From assembly GCA_015680685.1 (NCBI GenBank), contig MNCI01021413.1, positions 280,821-344,820 of the forward strand: a DNA stretch of 64,000 bases, written 5' to 3'. Below the pieces are notes generated by a model. That model made no database searches. It had not been told where the DNA came from and worked only from the letters and a program-made list of their open reading frames with translations. Below, in pieces: positions 32,640-43,277 of this stretch. This stretch comes from Gnetum montanum (taxonomy: Eukaryota > Streptophyta > Gnetopsida > Gnetales > Gnetaceae). A program made the translations under genes and the position numbers. Positions within the stretch are counted from its first letter, which is position 1. Each line of letters opens with the position of its first letter.

Positions 32640-33421
32640 CAAACAGTTTCAAACTATTCCACCCTGCCAGAACCGTATATCAATTGCCACCGTGAAAGAA
32701 GGCTCTGCCACTGCATCCGGTAATGTTGCCGTGTGGTGTTCAGTTGTTGAAGAGCCAACAGTGTGGGTGCATCTGCAGTCACCGCCTATCTCCAGAGAGA
32801 AGGCTAGCCATCCCAGAAGAGGCCCCTGATTGATGCTCTTTAGGAGAAACCTTATCTTGGGAATGGAGAACCAGTAGGAATCTGAATCACTGAGCTGATA
32901 AATCAAGAATCCTCCATTAATAAGCAACGTAACATGTCGATCCTAGAGCCTGCCTCCTCTGGCAGAAAGCAACTTGCACAAATGGAAATGACTAATGCCG
33001 ACATGAGAATGCATACGAAGCACCAGATCTTTGAACCAATTGGAGACCTACACATGATCGACATCCTTGTCCATGAAATGGGCTTTAACAGCGTCAATCT
33101 GTGAAACGTAGTCGCGCATGAACATGATGGCTTGGTCATCCTGGCCAGTATTAAGCTTGAATACATGGATGACCTCGTCGCAGCAGAGATCCTCTACTAC
33201 TTGATTGACCTATGGGCAGTCTTTAATGCTACTGTAGATCTGCGATTTAAGAACCAAAGGCTTTAGAGCTATGCTCCTTCCATTGGCTTTGCCTTTGGAG
33301 TTGGACACATGAAACTGCGAGTGCATCATGTCCAAAGCGATCCACGTGTCAGTTAGGGCAACAAAATCCTTGGTCATCAAGATCTCGTCTAGCTCATCCT
33401 CTTCCATTTCAGGTTTGCCAT
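32640..33421 (-). pseudogene. STK19: STK19-like host gene fragment, intronless, disabled
   Basis: Read on the minus strand, a single frame from 33407 to about 32800 encodes a protein I recognise as the STK19 family (named serine/threonine kinase 19; now seen as a winged-helix DNA-binding protein linked to transcription-coupled repair). Diagnostic blocks are ALKPLVLKSQIYSSIKD, EVIHVFKLNTGQDDQAIMF followed by MRDYV, and TLLINGGFLIYQLSDSDSYW followed by FSIP. There is no intron over about 200 codons. Three in-frame TAG stops (near 33211, 33052 and 32944) sit where Gln is likely. The probable first ATG at 33421 is out of frame with the rest by one base. The C-terminal part below 32800 is scrambled. 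It is therefore a disabled copy, probably retro-derived, carried inside E4. Its function in the host is inferred from the family only. Confidence 0.85.
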
Positions 33422-34044
33422 GATTGTTTCTCGGCTGCTGCTGCTACTGTGCTTCTTCTTCTTCTTCTTTAGTCTTTGGCTCTGTGTGTTTTCTTCTTCT
33501 CTTAGGACTGCAAATGTCAAGTGTAAGTGTAGATGCAATTTCAGCTGCCCTTCTGGTGGCCATGGCACATAAACACGCAACTTGGAAATCTAAACTGGTT
33601 TGCACTGCAGTTTTACGTTTGCGTAGTCATTACAGTGTTCTTGAGATTCACTTTATGGACTTTTCCATACTTTCCACTTTCTATCTCATTCTCCCTATTT
33701 TCTATGACTTGCAAAATCTCATCTGCTAAGAAATCAATGTTCTGGAAAGCTTTCACAAAGAAATGACGCTGGATTTTGCTTTCCTTTTCTTTTGTCCTCC
33801 TATTTGTTTGTTTTTTTTAAAGGTTCATCCACATCAATCCAATGAGACCTCTAGGATTATGCATATCAATAAGATGACAACCATCATATTTTTCATTTGA
33901 ATATTTGTTTTGTCTTGTATACACAAATGATGGAAGTGTAGTAGAATTAATATCATTCACATTTTTATCATGTTCTCTACCATTGCCTTTTTCCAGTATC
34001 TACTTTTGTTGTTCCATGAAATGGCCAAATGTGCCAACAGTAAG

Positions 34045-36834
34045 CTGTTAATCATTGAGGCTAATCTTACTTCTAAACAAAAATGGATTATATTAAGGGT
34101 GGTTAACAAATGGCCAATAACATTTACTTGGTCATATCATGAACTCATAAGGATTGATCGTAGGATATGCCAACATCATATCTACACTAATCCAATCATG
34201 AAGCCAAAGAGGTAGCTGTAGCGATAGTTGAATCCCAAATTAATGCAGATCATCAAAGAGGAAATTCAACAACTCCTCAAGGCAGGGTTTATCTATCCCA
34301 TTGCGGATAGCGATTGGGTTAGCACACTCATGATTGTGCCAAAGAAAGGTGGCAAGTGATGGGTCTACATCGACTTCCAATTGTTGAATATGGTAATATT
34401 CAAAGATGACTTTCCATTGTCATTTGTGGATCATGTGTTGGACACTATATCTAGGCATTACTATTACAGATTTCTAGATAGTTATAGTGGCTATAACCAA
34501 ATCAAAATCATGCTAGAGGGTCAAGCTAAAACAACATTCATGAGTCCCTGGGGGACCTTTGCACATCAAAAGATGCCTTTTTGTTTGTATAATTCTCTTG
34601 CAACATTCCAACGCTTGGTCTTGAGCATTTTTTAGCAATAGATTGGTAGCAGGGTGGAAGTCTTTATGGATGACTTCTCCACCTATGGCACCACATTTAA
34701 GCAAGCATTGAACTATCTTAAGAAAGTTCTTAAAAGGTGTGTGGAGATGAATCTTTAGCTCAATTGGTAGAAGAGTCATTTGATGGTCTAAGAGGGCATA
34801 GTGTTGGGGCATAGAATTTCTCATGAAGGGATTGAGGAGAACCCTAAAAAGATAAGGGTCATCTAAGGAATAACTAGCCAATCAAAAGTGGTTAATGATT
34901 TCTGGTCATTCCTTAAACACACTGACTACTACTAGTGTTTTATAGAAAATTTCTCTAACATTGCAAAACTATTGGTCAAGCTTACAAAGAAAGATGTTTC
35001 ATTCATCTGGACCAAGGAATGGGAAAATGCATTCTAGAGCCTCAAGTAGAAGATAGTAGAGACTATAATTTTATGAGCATCTAATTGGTCCATACCATTT
35101 CATATAATGAAAGATGCATTAAATTATGCCTTAGAATCCATGCTTACATAGTTGGATGATAAGAAATGTCCATATTACATCCACTGTGCAAGTTAAAGCA
35201 TTAAGTGTGCATAACTAAATTACACCACAATGGAAAAAGAACTAATGGTGATGATGTACGCTCTAGAGAAGTTCAGGCACTATGTGCTTGGATACAAAGT
35301 GTTTATGTACATTGACCACAGTGCCATTTGCTTCCTCATGAACAAGCCAATGGTGTACCCCTGTATCATATGATGGTTGATGATCTTTTAGGAGTTCGAT
35401 CTTACAATGGTAGATCGAAAGGGAACTAAGAATATGATTATTAATCATTTTTCTCAATTACGATGGGATAACAAAGAGGAGAAGAGCCTACTCTCTAACC
35501 AATTTCTTGATGAACTCCTCTTTATAGGTGCAATAAATGAACAAGTGTCTGATGAACCAAAATGGTATGATGGCATCCTCATTTATCTTCTCACTCAAGA
35601 GATGCCACAAGATCTAAACTACAGGAAGAGATAATAGTTTCTTCATCAAGCCAAACACTTCATGGAAATTAATGGACATCTTTACAAGGTGTGCACCGAT
35701 GGCCTAGTTCATTGGTGTGTACCTAATGCTAATCAACTGTGTGTTCTCCAGGATGCTCATGAGGGTCCTTGTCGGAGCCACTATGTTGGGAGATGCATGA
35801 CCATTAAAATCTTGATGGCAGGGTATTATTAGCCAACCATCTTTAGGGATGCCCACCAATTTTTCTACTCTTGTGAACGCTATTAATGAGATGGTGAGAT
35901 GACTTATTGAATGGAGGAACCTCAACAATGTATTCAACAAATAGAATCCTTCAACATATAGGGCATCAACTTCATGGATCCCATCATGCCCATGTCAAAT
36001 GAAAACGTGTACATAACTGTCATCATTGATTACTATATAAAATGGGTAGAATCAATAGCTTTCATTGACTGTACATCATTTATTGTTATGCGGTTTATAC
36101 ACCAACATGTTGTAACCAGGTTTGGGATGCCACATGCACTAATTTCTGACAAAAAAATCCATTTTATAGGCACTACCTTTCACAAGCTTATGCAATGCTT
36201 GGGGGTTGAACATAAACTAACAACACCCTACCACCCCCAAGCCAATGGTCAAGTAGAAGTTACTAATAGGGAGGTCATGAAGATCCTAACAAAATTTGTT
36301 AGCAAATATAGGAGAGACTAGAGCATAAAAGTAAACGATGCCCTCCTGGCATATAGCTCAACATGGAAGCTTCCTATAGGCTACTCTTCCTATGAGCTGG
36401 TGTATAGAAAATTACCAACTCTACCTATCCAATCTGAGCTTCGTACACTTTAAACAACCTATGACTTGGATCTTGACCTTAGCTTAGCACAAAAAGAAAG
36501 ATTAATCAACTTGAATGTACTAGATGAAAATCAATTGGTAGCCCTATCCTTGAATGAAATGCATAAGGAATTCAACAAAAAGTGCCATGATCTTACAATA
36601 TGGAAAGTAAGATTTCAACCTGGAGACAAGGTCCTCAATTGGAATCCCACATACATACCTTAAAAGACAAAGTTCCAAATGTTGTGCAAGAGGCCTTATA
36701 TTATCTACAAAGCCTTTCATTATAGGACCATGTTAATCTACAAACTTGAGAGCCCAAACAAAAAGCAATTAGTCAACATGCAACAAGTAAAACCTTTCCA
36801 CAAACCTAAGCAAGCCAGTGCAACAAATGCCTCA
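34045..36834 (+). pseudogene. E0 pol: RT-RNaseH-INT
   Basis: The RT continues from 30799 across E4: KLLIIEANL, VVNKWPITFTWSYHELIRI, AGFIYPIADSDWVSTLMIVP, then FLDSYSGYNQIKI and catalytic FMDD at 34663-34674. RNaseH: the catalytic context reads IMKDALNYAL near 35105, where the copies E3 and E7 have TDAS or MNAS, then TMEKELMVMMYALEKFRHYV. Integrase: zinc-binding HEGPCRSHYVGR...CERY near 35757-35884, GINFMDPIMPMSNENVYITV, HALISDKKIHFIGTTFHKLM, TTPYHPQANGQVEVTNREVM (to 36290), and a C-terminal part to about 36834 (VRFQPGDKVLNWNP). Many stops, mostly at Gln and Trp codons. Inactive. Confidence 0.9.
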
Positions 36835-39026
36835 TCAGATAGACAACCATGCTCAAATTTTCAGATCTCCTCCTTACAACTTAGTCATTGGGGGGAGGGG
36901 GATGGCCATCCATGCTAATCATTATAGTGGCTCCACAGTTTTTCATCTATTTTTTTTTTCACATTTTTGTTTTACACCTTCTTTATCTTACACCTTTTTA
37001 TTTTATGCCTTCTTTATCTTACACCTTTTTGTTTTTACTTTATTATTTTTTTCAATTTTTGTTTTACAACATCATTAGTACGTTTTACCTTCTTGAATAT
37101 TTTACAATTTCATGTATATTTTATTCTATTTTGGTGTGATTTTCTCATGATTTTTACTAATAAAGTGCCTTATTGTTAACAGGACATTGTGTTGTTGTAG
37201 TTGTTTGCTAATGGTGGTTTGTACTTAACACTTTTGATTGCTAATGTCTAGTTTCTATTTTTGAATTTTAATAATTATAACTAAGATAAAGTTTCCTTTT
37301 CATGGAACAGGCAATGAGTGCACGTCATTCACCCATCCATAAACTCAATGGTTTTCCTTGTTTTGGAAACATAAGGTTCCTTTTCATTAGTAAAACCTTA
37401 ACAAACTTGTGACCTTGGTAGTTTCTAGACTTGGAAAGGATTCAAAGGTTTGAAAAGGGTATGACTTCAAAGGGATTCAAAGCTCTCTATACCTTCTACC
37501 ATCTTGAGTGCAAGTGTGTTTTTCATAAATCTCTTAACGTTCAATGTCGACCAATGACCAGAAGTTGAATAAGTCTTTGCATGATGTGGTTTCCATCTAA
37601 AAATCCACAAAAAAAAAAAAAGAAAAAAAAGAAAAAAGAAATGATGGAAAGTCAAAGCATACCCCTTAGACACAATAAATAGGCTACAAGCATCGATTAT
37701 GGGACTAGAAAGACATGTTGGCCATGCCTAAACGTCCCCTCTAACTAAGGCTCTTTCTCACTTTTTGCTTCTCTTTTCTTCTTTAAAAGGAATAATGGTT
37801 GATCTATGGGAGCATTCTTGTATCTCAAGGGTGTGGATTGGTCTTATAGTGATGATTAGAAGTCACTAAACATGGTTGGTTCTGGTTTGGACTAAGAATG
37901 GACTCTATCAGGTTATTTAACCACAAATTCCACAAGGGACTTCATGTGACCTAGATTAAGAACTTCATTCCACTCTCTCTATCATTTATTGATGCTTCCA
38001 TAACTTACCTCACTACTGATTGTCCAAGTTTTTATCTAATGTCTTAGTTTGATGTGTTAAAATTCCTAAATAGATTCTTTAGGTTTGATCCTTAACTTTT
38101 CATAATCGTTAATCAACTATGGGGCCCACAGACTCCATAGGTTAAGTTATTCAAAGAAAAAAAGGGCATGTGTTGCTATGGTGAGGATCCACTTTCATGT
38201 CTCATGGTTTGGTTAGTTAAGTTCCTTACCCTTAGATGCTGTTGCAGTCAAATCTTTTGTGTGCTCCATCATGCATCCAACTATGTGCTCGTTAAGGCAT
38301 TTTCTTCATAAAATCTCATTCTTTAATCATTTCTAAATTTTTTGAACTTCAAAAACCTCTTCTAATATTTTCATAATGTTCATGGATTTTTGGGCTTCCA
38401 TTTGATCCTCATTTCATGAGAAAAATCCTTATTTTTTATTACTTTTGATAAGGTCTATGGTGGTCAATAGCTGCATTGACTAGGCCCAAATGAATATAGC
38501 TAGCTGCATTGACGAGGCCTCATCAATTAGGCCCCATCAATGCAGCACAAAAATTCTATAAATACTACCAAACACTTAGGAATTTTTGTCATTTGCTTCA
38601 AAATGGAAGGAGAGTTTTTTTAAATTTTCAGAGCCTAAAACCTTCCAGAGCCCATAACTTTCACACTATTTGTCCAAATCATTTCATTCTTCAATCTAGT
38701 AGCTACTGGAGGTAATCTCTTAGTCATGGAGGCCATAGACCTTTAGGTATTTAATGAAAAATTTTAAAAAAATTTCTAACTCCCCCAATGGATTAATGAA
38801 TAGAATAATATTAAACCATCAATTTTTAAGAGTTTAACCCTTCCAACAAACTCCAGCAAACCTAAAATTAGTTATCAATATTAAAATAAGGATAAAAAAT
38901 AATTAAAATGATAAAATCGACCATGATCACAACTTAGCAAGGTGTAACTTTCCTAAAGAGATAAGGTATCCCAATTGTTTCAAGTTATACATTAAATGCT
39001 AACCCTTGGTCATGTTGTGATTATAG
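36835..39026 (+). other. E0 spacer between integrase and ORF3
   Basis: Non-coding, 2.2 kb. A polypurine-like string TAGTCATTGGGGGGAGGGGG at 36882-36901 marks the end of pol. A T-rich tract with tandem ACCTTCTTTATCTTACACC-like units (36975-37045) and an A-rich tract (37609-37645) follow. Family spacer blocks GAAAGACATG near 37709 and GAGGATCCACTTTC near 38182 are present. The internal palindrome module (38471-38565) and another polypurine-like string TTAGTCATGGAGG near 38719 precede ORF3. Confidence 0.65.
38471..38565 (+). promoter_or_regulatory. E0 internal U3-like module upstream of ORF3
   Basis: The array is CTGCATTGACTAGGCCC, CTGCATTGACGAGGCC, then a 22-bp string (38521-38542, starting CATCAATTAGGCCCC). 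The TATA box TCTATAAATAC is at 38555-38565. The same 22 bp occur exactly in the U3 of this element's own 3' LTR (42145-42166), also upstream of a CCTATAAATA box. The ORF3 ATG is about 460 bp downstream. Confidence 0.7.
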
Positions 39027-41874
39027 ATGGCACTAAGATCAAAATGGCCATAGGAAGGAGGACGATCCTAGCAAAAGGACAAATGACCTAGAGCTAGTAG
39101 AAAGTAGTAAGAACAAGCCCAGGAGCAAGTAGCAAAAATTCATGCAATGGAACCTCTTTGGGAGAAGCCTTGAAGTGGAATATGTTTAGCAGATTTCTTA
39201 AGAAGGGGTTGCAATTGAACAATCTCATGAAGGAAAGGCACCAAGGCCCGTACCAAGACTTGAGTTCACATTAACACAAGCCTGCCTTGATATGATCAAG
39301 CCTTGTGATGTCCAATGCTCAGTTCTCTAAGAACTAATCTTTTGACCATTCATAGAACATGCTCCACTGGAGGCCAAGATGCAGTTGCAAAACCCTCCCA
39401 TGTGGCCAATCATCACTTCTAGTGGGGAGTGGTACATGGGAGAGACATATCTCTTCTAGAATAATAGAAATGCAAGAGTCATTGTGAGAATAAAGAACAT
39501 TCAGATGCCCTACTTGGTGGAAGCTATTGTGTGGGCCCTTAGTATACCTGATTTTGGGATCCATCTGGTAGAGATCTCCATGCAAGAAAACCTAGAGGCA
39601 AAAAAGAGTGAAACCAGTGATGTTATGTGGTTGCCCACAAGGAGTTTGGTGTGCTCACACTAGCGGAGCCCATATACTTCAAGATAGCAGCTTATAACCT
39701 CAATTTGATGATGAGGCCTAGCAAGATGATTACTTTATCTACCTATGCATGTACTATTTTAAGTGAAAAATTCCTTGTAAACCTTCCATAGCTAATCTAT
39801 CTGGAGATAAAACAACACTTCAAGGAAAATGAACATGGAAGAAAAACCCTACCCTTTTCATGCCTTATCAGAAGAATCTGTAAAAGGGCAAGGATAGTTT
39901 GCTATGCAAATGATACAATTAGGCATACTCCCATTGCCTCCTAGTCTAAAATTATGAAAGATAAGTCCGAAGAAGAGGACCAGCAACCACCACCACCATC
40001 CATTTAGAAAACAACGTTAGAGGTCCATGTTTCCATTGAGCATTTGCACGAAATCAGAGAAAAACTCTTGGATGAGCAAGAGTAATAAGTAGGAACAAGT
40101 GATGGGGATCCATCTATGCACCATCCTGTAATGACCCATCTTAACAAAGTGGCTCAAGTAATTAGTCAAATGTAGGGAGGTGGGCCAATATTCTTAGCCC
40201 AAAGAACCTAGCTACCCACAAGGTCAAATCTTAGTGCCTAAAAGGTAACAGTGTCTTTCTCACAACGATAACAATTCCCAAAAATATTTGGGAATGTTGC
40301 TACCTTTTGAGTGTGCTTAGAGGAGAGTGAGAGGACAACTATCTTAGTGATGCAGCACCAAGGACAATAGACAACAATAGAAGTGGTTGTTGATTAAATT
40401 ACTGAAGCATTGAATGCATCTATGACATCTATACTAGATGTTTTTACACTCAAAGATGTGTAGATATTCATAAGAACTATTAACAACAAATTGAGTGTAG
40501 CCTAGCATGAAGAGTTATTGGACTAACTGGTGGGAACTGGGTACCTAGTTCTGAATATCTTTGATTTTATAGATAACATCACTACAACTTAGTCAGAGTT
40601 ACTTGAAGCAAAGGGCAAATGCATCATTTTGGAAGGGCAAGTTGAAATGGCTCAAGTACAAAACCAATGCTTCGCTATAGACGTTGTTGAATTAAGAGCT
40701 CATCTTGCTGATCTTGCACTCCTTAACCCCACACTAAAAAGAGATGAAGCTTTTCAAGAGCTTTAAGAAAAACTTAAACATGTTGAGGTAGGGATGGTGA
40801 CAACCATCTTTGACTAGTCTGTGGCCTACGCCAAGACATATTTAGTTAGAAGAACTTGGTCCAGACGTGCATAGAAAATGAGATGTTGACTGTAGAGAAT
40901 CATCACTTGTGGAATGTTAATGTGTAGAAATAGCATATGCAAGAATTCACCCATTAATAGCAAGAGTAGATAGCTATGATAAACACTGAACTAAGAAGAT
41001 TAGTAGCTAAAAATAGAAATCTCTCTATGGTAAAATTCCATGCCTTATGCCAAAAATTTGCAATTGAGATTGCTACCTGGAAGAATGAGGCTCTCAAATT
41101 TGAGAGTTAAGAACCACTATAGAGATCAGGTTGGCCTATAGAAGAAAGTTAATAAAAAAACATATCCACATGGCTAAGGTAAAAGTTAATGAGCCCCTCT
41201 AGTAACTCCAGCAAGGAAACGAGGTGTGACAACCTATCGTTGATGGTATAGATGCCTACAACAAAGTAGAGGTCCACATGAAGGAGTTATAGATTGAAGA
41301 AATGACAAAATACATGGAGATTGTTAATCTCTGATATGCAAACCTAGTAATGCTGACTGCCAAATGCCTATGGTTAGAGTTAGAAAAATAGGTGGCAAGC
41401 TCATACTTGTTGTACGAGGTAGAGTTTAAGCACCACAAGGAGACCAAACAAAAGCTTGAGACTAAAAATGTTGAACTTGAAGTTCTCAAGGAAAGATTCA
41501 CTTATCAAAGATCAACTATTGAGAACCTGGATAGAAGAATGAATGATTACTAGAAATTTTAGAATGCAATCAAGGCATTCAACATAGAACACAAATAATT
41601 TGCTGCCTAGTTTGTCAATGTCAAGGAGTTGTTTCTAATAATGCCCTATCCTTGGGATGTACCCATTCTAGCCCACATTGATGAAGCTGCATGAACCATG
41701 TACAATCCTAGGAGTAAGGAGGAGAAGATGAGAACATTTTTGGATGCTTTTTGTCTTCCACCTGAAGTTGTAGTTGCAGTAACACAACCACAATAGCCTC
41801 AACCACCGTGTGTGCCTAAAGTAGGAGAAGGTCCTTCAAAACCTTAGGAGCCTCCATCATCTAGGACCGTTTAA
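39027..41874 (+). pseudogene. E0 ORF3: long coiled-coil protein, function unknown
   Basis: The ATG at 39027 is directly preceded by TTGTGATTATAG. About 949 codons in degenerate form, nearly the same length as the E3 copy. Recognisable blocks: LEFTLTQACLDMIKPCDVQ, MWPIITSSGEWYMGETYLF (39399-39456), a Gln/Glu/Lys-rich helical middle (40580-41560) with LLEAKGKCIILEGQVEMAQ, and the tail KEEKMRTFLDAFCLPPEVVV (near 41720) followed by a Pro-rich end and a stop at 41872. The block order matches E3 and E1. Constant length and order in three independent copies show that this was once a real gene. No known catalytic motif is seen. Confidence 0.75.
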
Positions 41875-42094
41875 TCTTCTTCATCATCTTCATGTCATCA
41901 AAGGGATTATGTTTGTCAATTTTGTCCTAGTGTTTAATTTTGTAATCCTGAACACCAAAAAGAAAAATTTTGTAATGATTGTATATCCATACACTTGAGC
42001 ACTTAATGTTTGTTTGTGTTTTTAATATGTCTATTGTTAGTCAATAATTCCATACCTTCCCAAATTTGTAAAGAACTCAAGGATGAGTTTTCAT

Positions 42095-42109
42095 TTAGTC
42101 GTGGGAGTA
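42095..42109 (+). other. Polypurine tract of E0
   Basis: TTAGTCGTGGGAGTA lies directly before the LTR start TGATGAATTG. Confidence 0.78.
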
Positions 42110-42790
42110 TGATGAATTGTAAACTAGTTGCATCAACTGGGAATCATCAATTAGGCCCCATCAATGTATGATTTGATGCATTGACCTAGCCCCATTGATA
42201 TAGTGTCTATTTTTTGCCTATAAATATGTGCTCACCCACTGTGTTTATGGCATCTTTGTCATAGTTATAGTGGAGCTCTTTTAGTTTTCTTGCTTAAAAG
42301 TTAGAATATGTTTCTAAGTGCCTGCAATGGGAGTCAAGAGTACATGGATCTTTATTCAAGCATTGTTATACCTAAGCACAATAGTGTGTGTAGCAATAAA
42401 GATGAGCTTAATGTTTGGTAACCCAGTAGTGTTAAACATGTTCAAGATGTGTACAATGAGTGGGAATGGATATTTATGTAAGGATTAGTTAGGAGTAGCT
42501 TGTTACATTAAATTAACAATTTGATTATTTTATTTTATATATGATTCTCATCCTTAGGTGACTTAAAATAAAAAACATAAAAAATGATAAAAATCATATG
42601 CCTCAGTTGCACTTAACCATAACTTTGCATTTCACAAGTGTAATTAGGAAGACAACTATTGGTAAAGGTTAGTTTTACTTCCTAGAGACCAGTGTACTTA
42701 GAAGGCTATAAGTCCACAGAATTCGACTGGATCACATGTGAATGCTTAGTGATTCGTATGGTTGGGCATAGGGGTACTTTCCACTCATCA
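42110..42790 (+). repeat. 3' LTR of E0 (681 bp)
   Basis: It starts TGATGAATTGTA and ends CCACTCATCA. The U3 array is of the CATCAAT/GGCCCC type (42130-42200), TATA box CCTATAAATA at 42217-42226, and poly(A) signal context GCAATAAAGATGAGC near 42393. The sequence after 42790 is not element DNA, so ATTGA at 42791-42795 is the expected right target copy. Confidence 0.88.
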
Positions 42791-43051
42791 ATTGACATAA
42801 AGATATGAATTGCATGATACAAGTGGGTAAGTTAGTTGTCATGATATGATTCATTTTCTAAATAATCCAAGCACTTCAAGTTAGGATTTACGTAGAGCAA
42901 TTGTATGTCATGATTTTGTTCTTAGTCCCAAGCTATGCTCTACAAGATATAACTATATTTCTAAGTGCTCTCCTCTAAAAAAGTTATTTACATGTTTATC
43001 CTACAATACAAATTTTGTGTAGGTAATATTTTTTTCTAGATGATATAATTC
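42791..43051. other. Unplaced AT-rich sequence between E0 and repeat R
   Basis: No gene or repeat is recognised here. It is probably the older genomic target into which E0 inserted. Confidence 0.5.
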
Positions 43052-43277
43052 CCTTCTTATATCAAACTTGGAATACACCTCATTATTCTTAAACAAGTTT
43101 TTTTAAAAAAATGTAGTAAAAAGCAAAACAATAATTCTTTAATATTTTGGGTTGATTTTGATGTTAAGTTTTGAGTGAAATGCTTTCATATCTAATTTAT
43201 ATTGGATTCATGATGCAAATATTGTTACTAAATAATAGATTATATTTATGCTAATATTATGTGATTTCTTTCTATAC
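43052..43277. repeat. Repeat R, left copy
   Basis: About 225 bp, from CTTATATCAAACTTGGAATA to CTTTCTATAC. It aligns almost end to end with 50392-50618 in the same orientation. The two copies stand outside the two ends of the E6 block. Shared landmarks are ATACACCTCATTATTCTTAA, GAGTGAAATGCTTTCATATC and ATGATGCAAATATTGTTACT. Confidence 0.8.

Larger units (their letters stand above)
30800..34039 (-). mobile_element. E4: LTR-type insertion in E0 pol, carrying an STK19 pseudogene
   Basis: Ends are TGTTGGC at 30800 and GCCAACA at 34039, perfect 7-bp inverted termini, flanked by the perfect 5-bp target duplication GTAAG (30795-30799, 34040-34044). Ends and duplication size are typical of LTR retrotransposons. 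I find no gag, pol or second LTR inside. A minus-strand TATA-type box at 31998-31993 and the STK19-like sequence upstream of it suggest one very long solo LTR (3240 bp) read on the minus strand. A short non-autonomous element with LTRs I could not see remains possible. It is unrelated in sequence to the TGATG...CATCA family. Confidence 0.8.
15450..42790 (+). mobile_element. E0: outermost, pol-bearing Ty3/Gypsy element (visible part)
   Basis: E0 is the host of E1, E3 and E4. Its own pieces are gag 15450-16334 and 29551-29990, PR to 30799, RT-RNaseH-INT 34045-36834, spacer 36835-39026, ORF3 39027-41874, polypurine tract 42095-42109 and 3' LTR 42110-42790. Its 5' LTR and the start of gag must lie left of the window, beyond E1. 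Each join is supported by resumption of the same protein alignment, and E3 and E4 have perfect target duplications. All ORFs contain stops. Confidence 0.87.

Noticed and set aside
33424-33766. Plus-strand open stretches over the STK19 region, with Cys/Ser/Leu-rich products
   Set aside because: They are the reverse of the STK19 leader and GA-rich sequence; no independent support.
36888-37179. Overlapping open stretches rich in Phe, Leu and Tyr that look like membrane proteins
   Set aside because: They come from the T-rich tract at the start of the E0 spacer, which is low in complexity and not conserved as protein.
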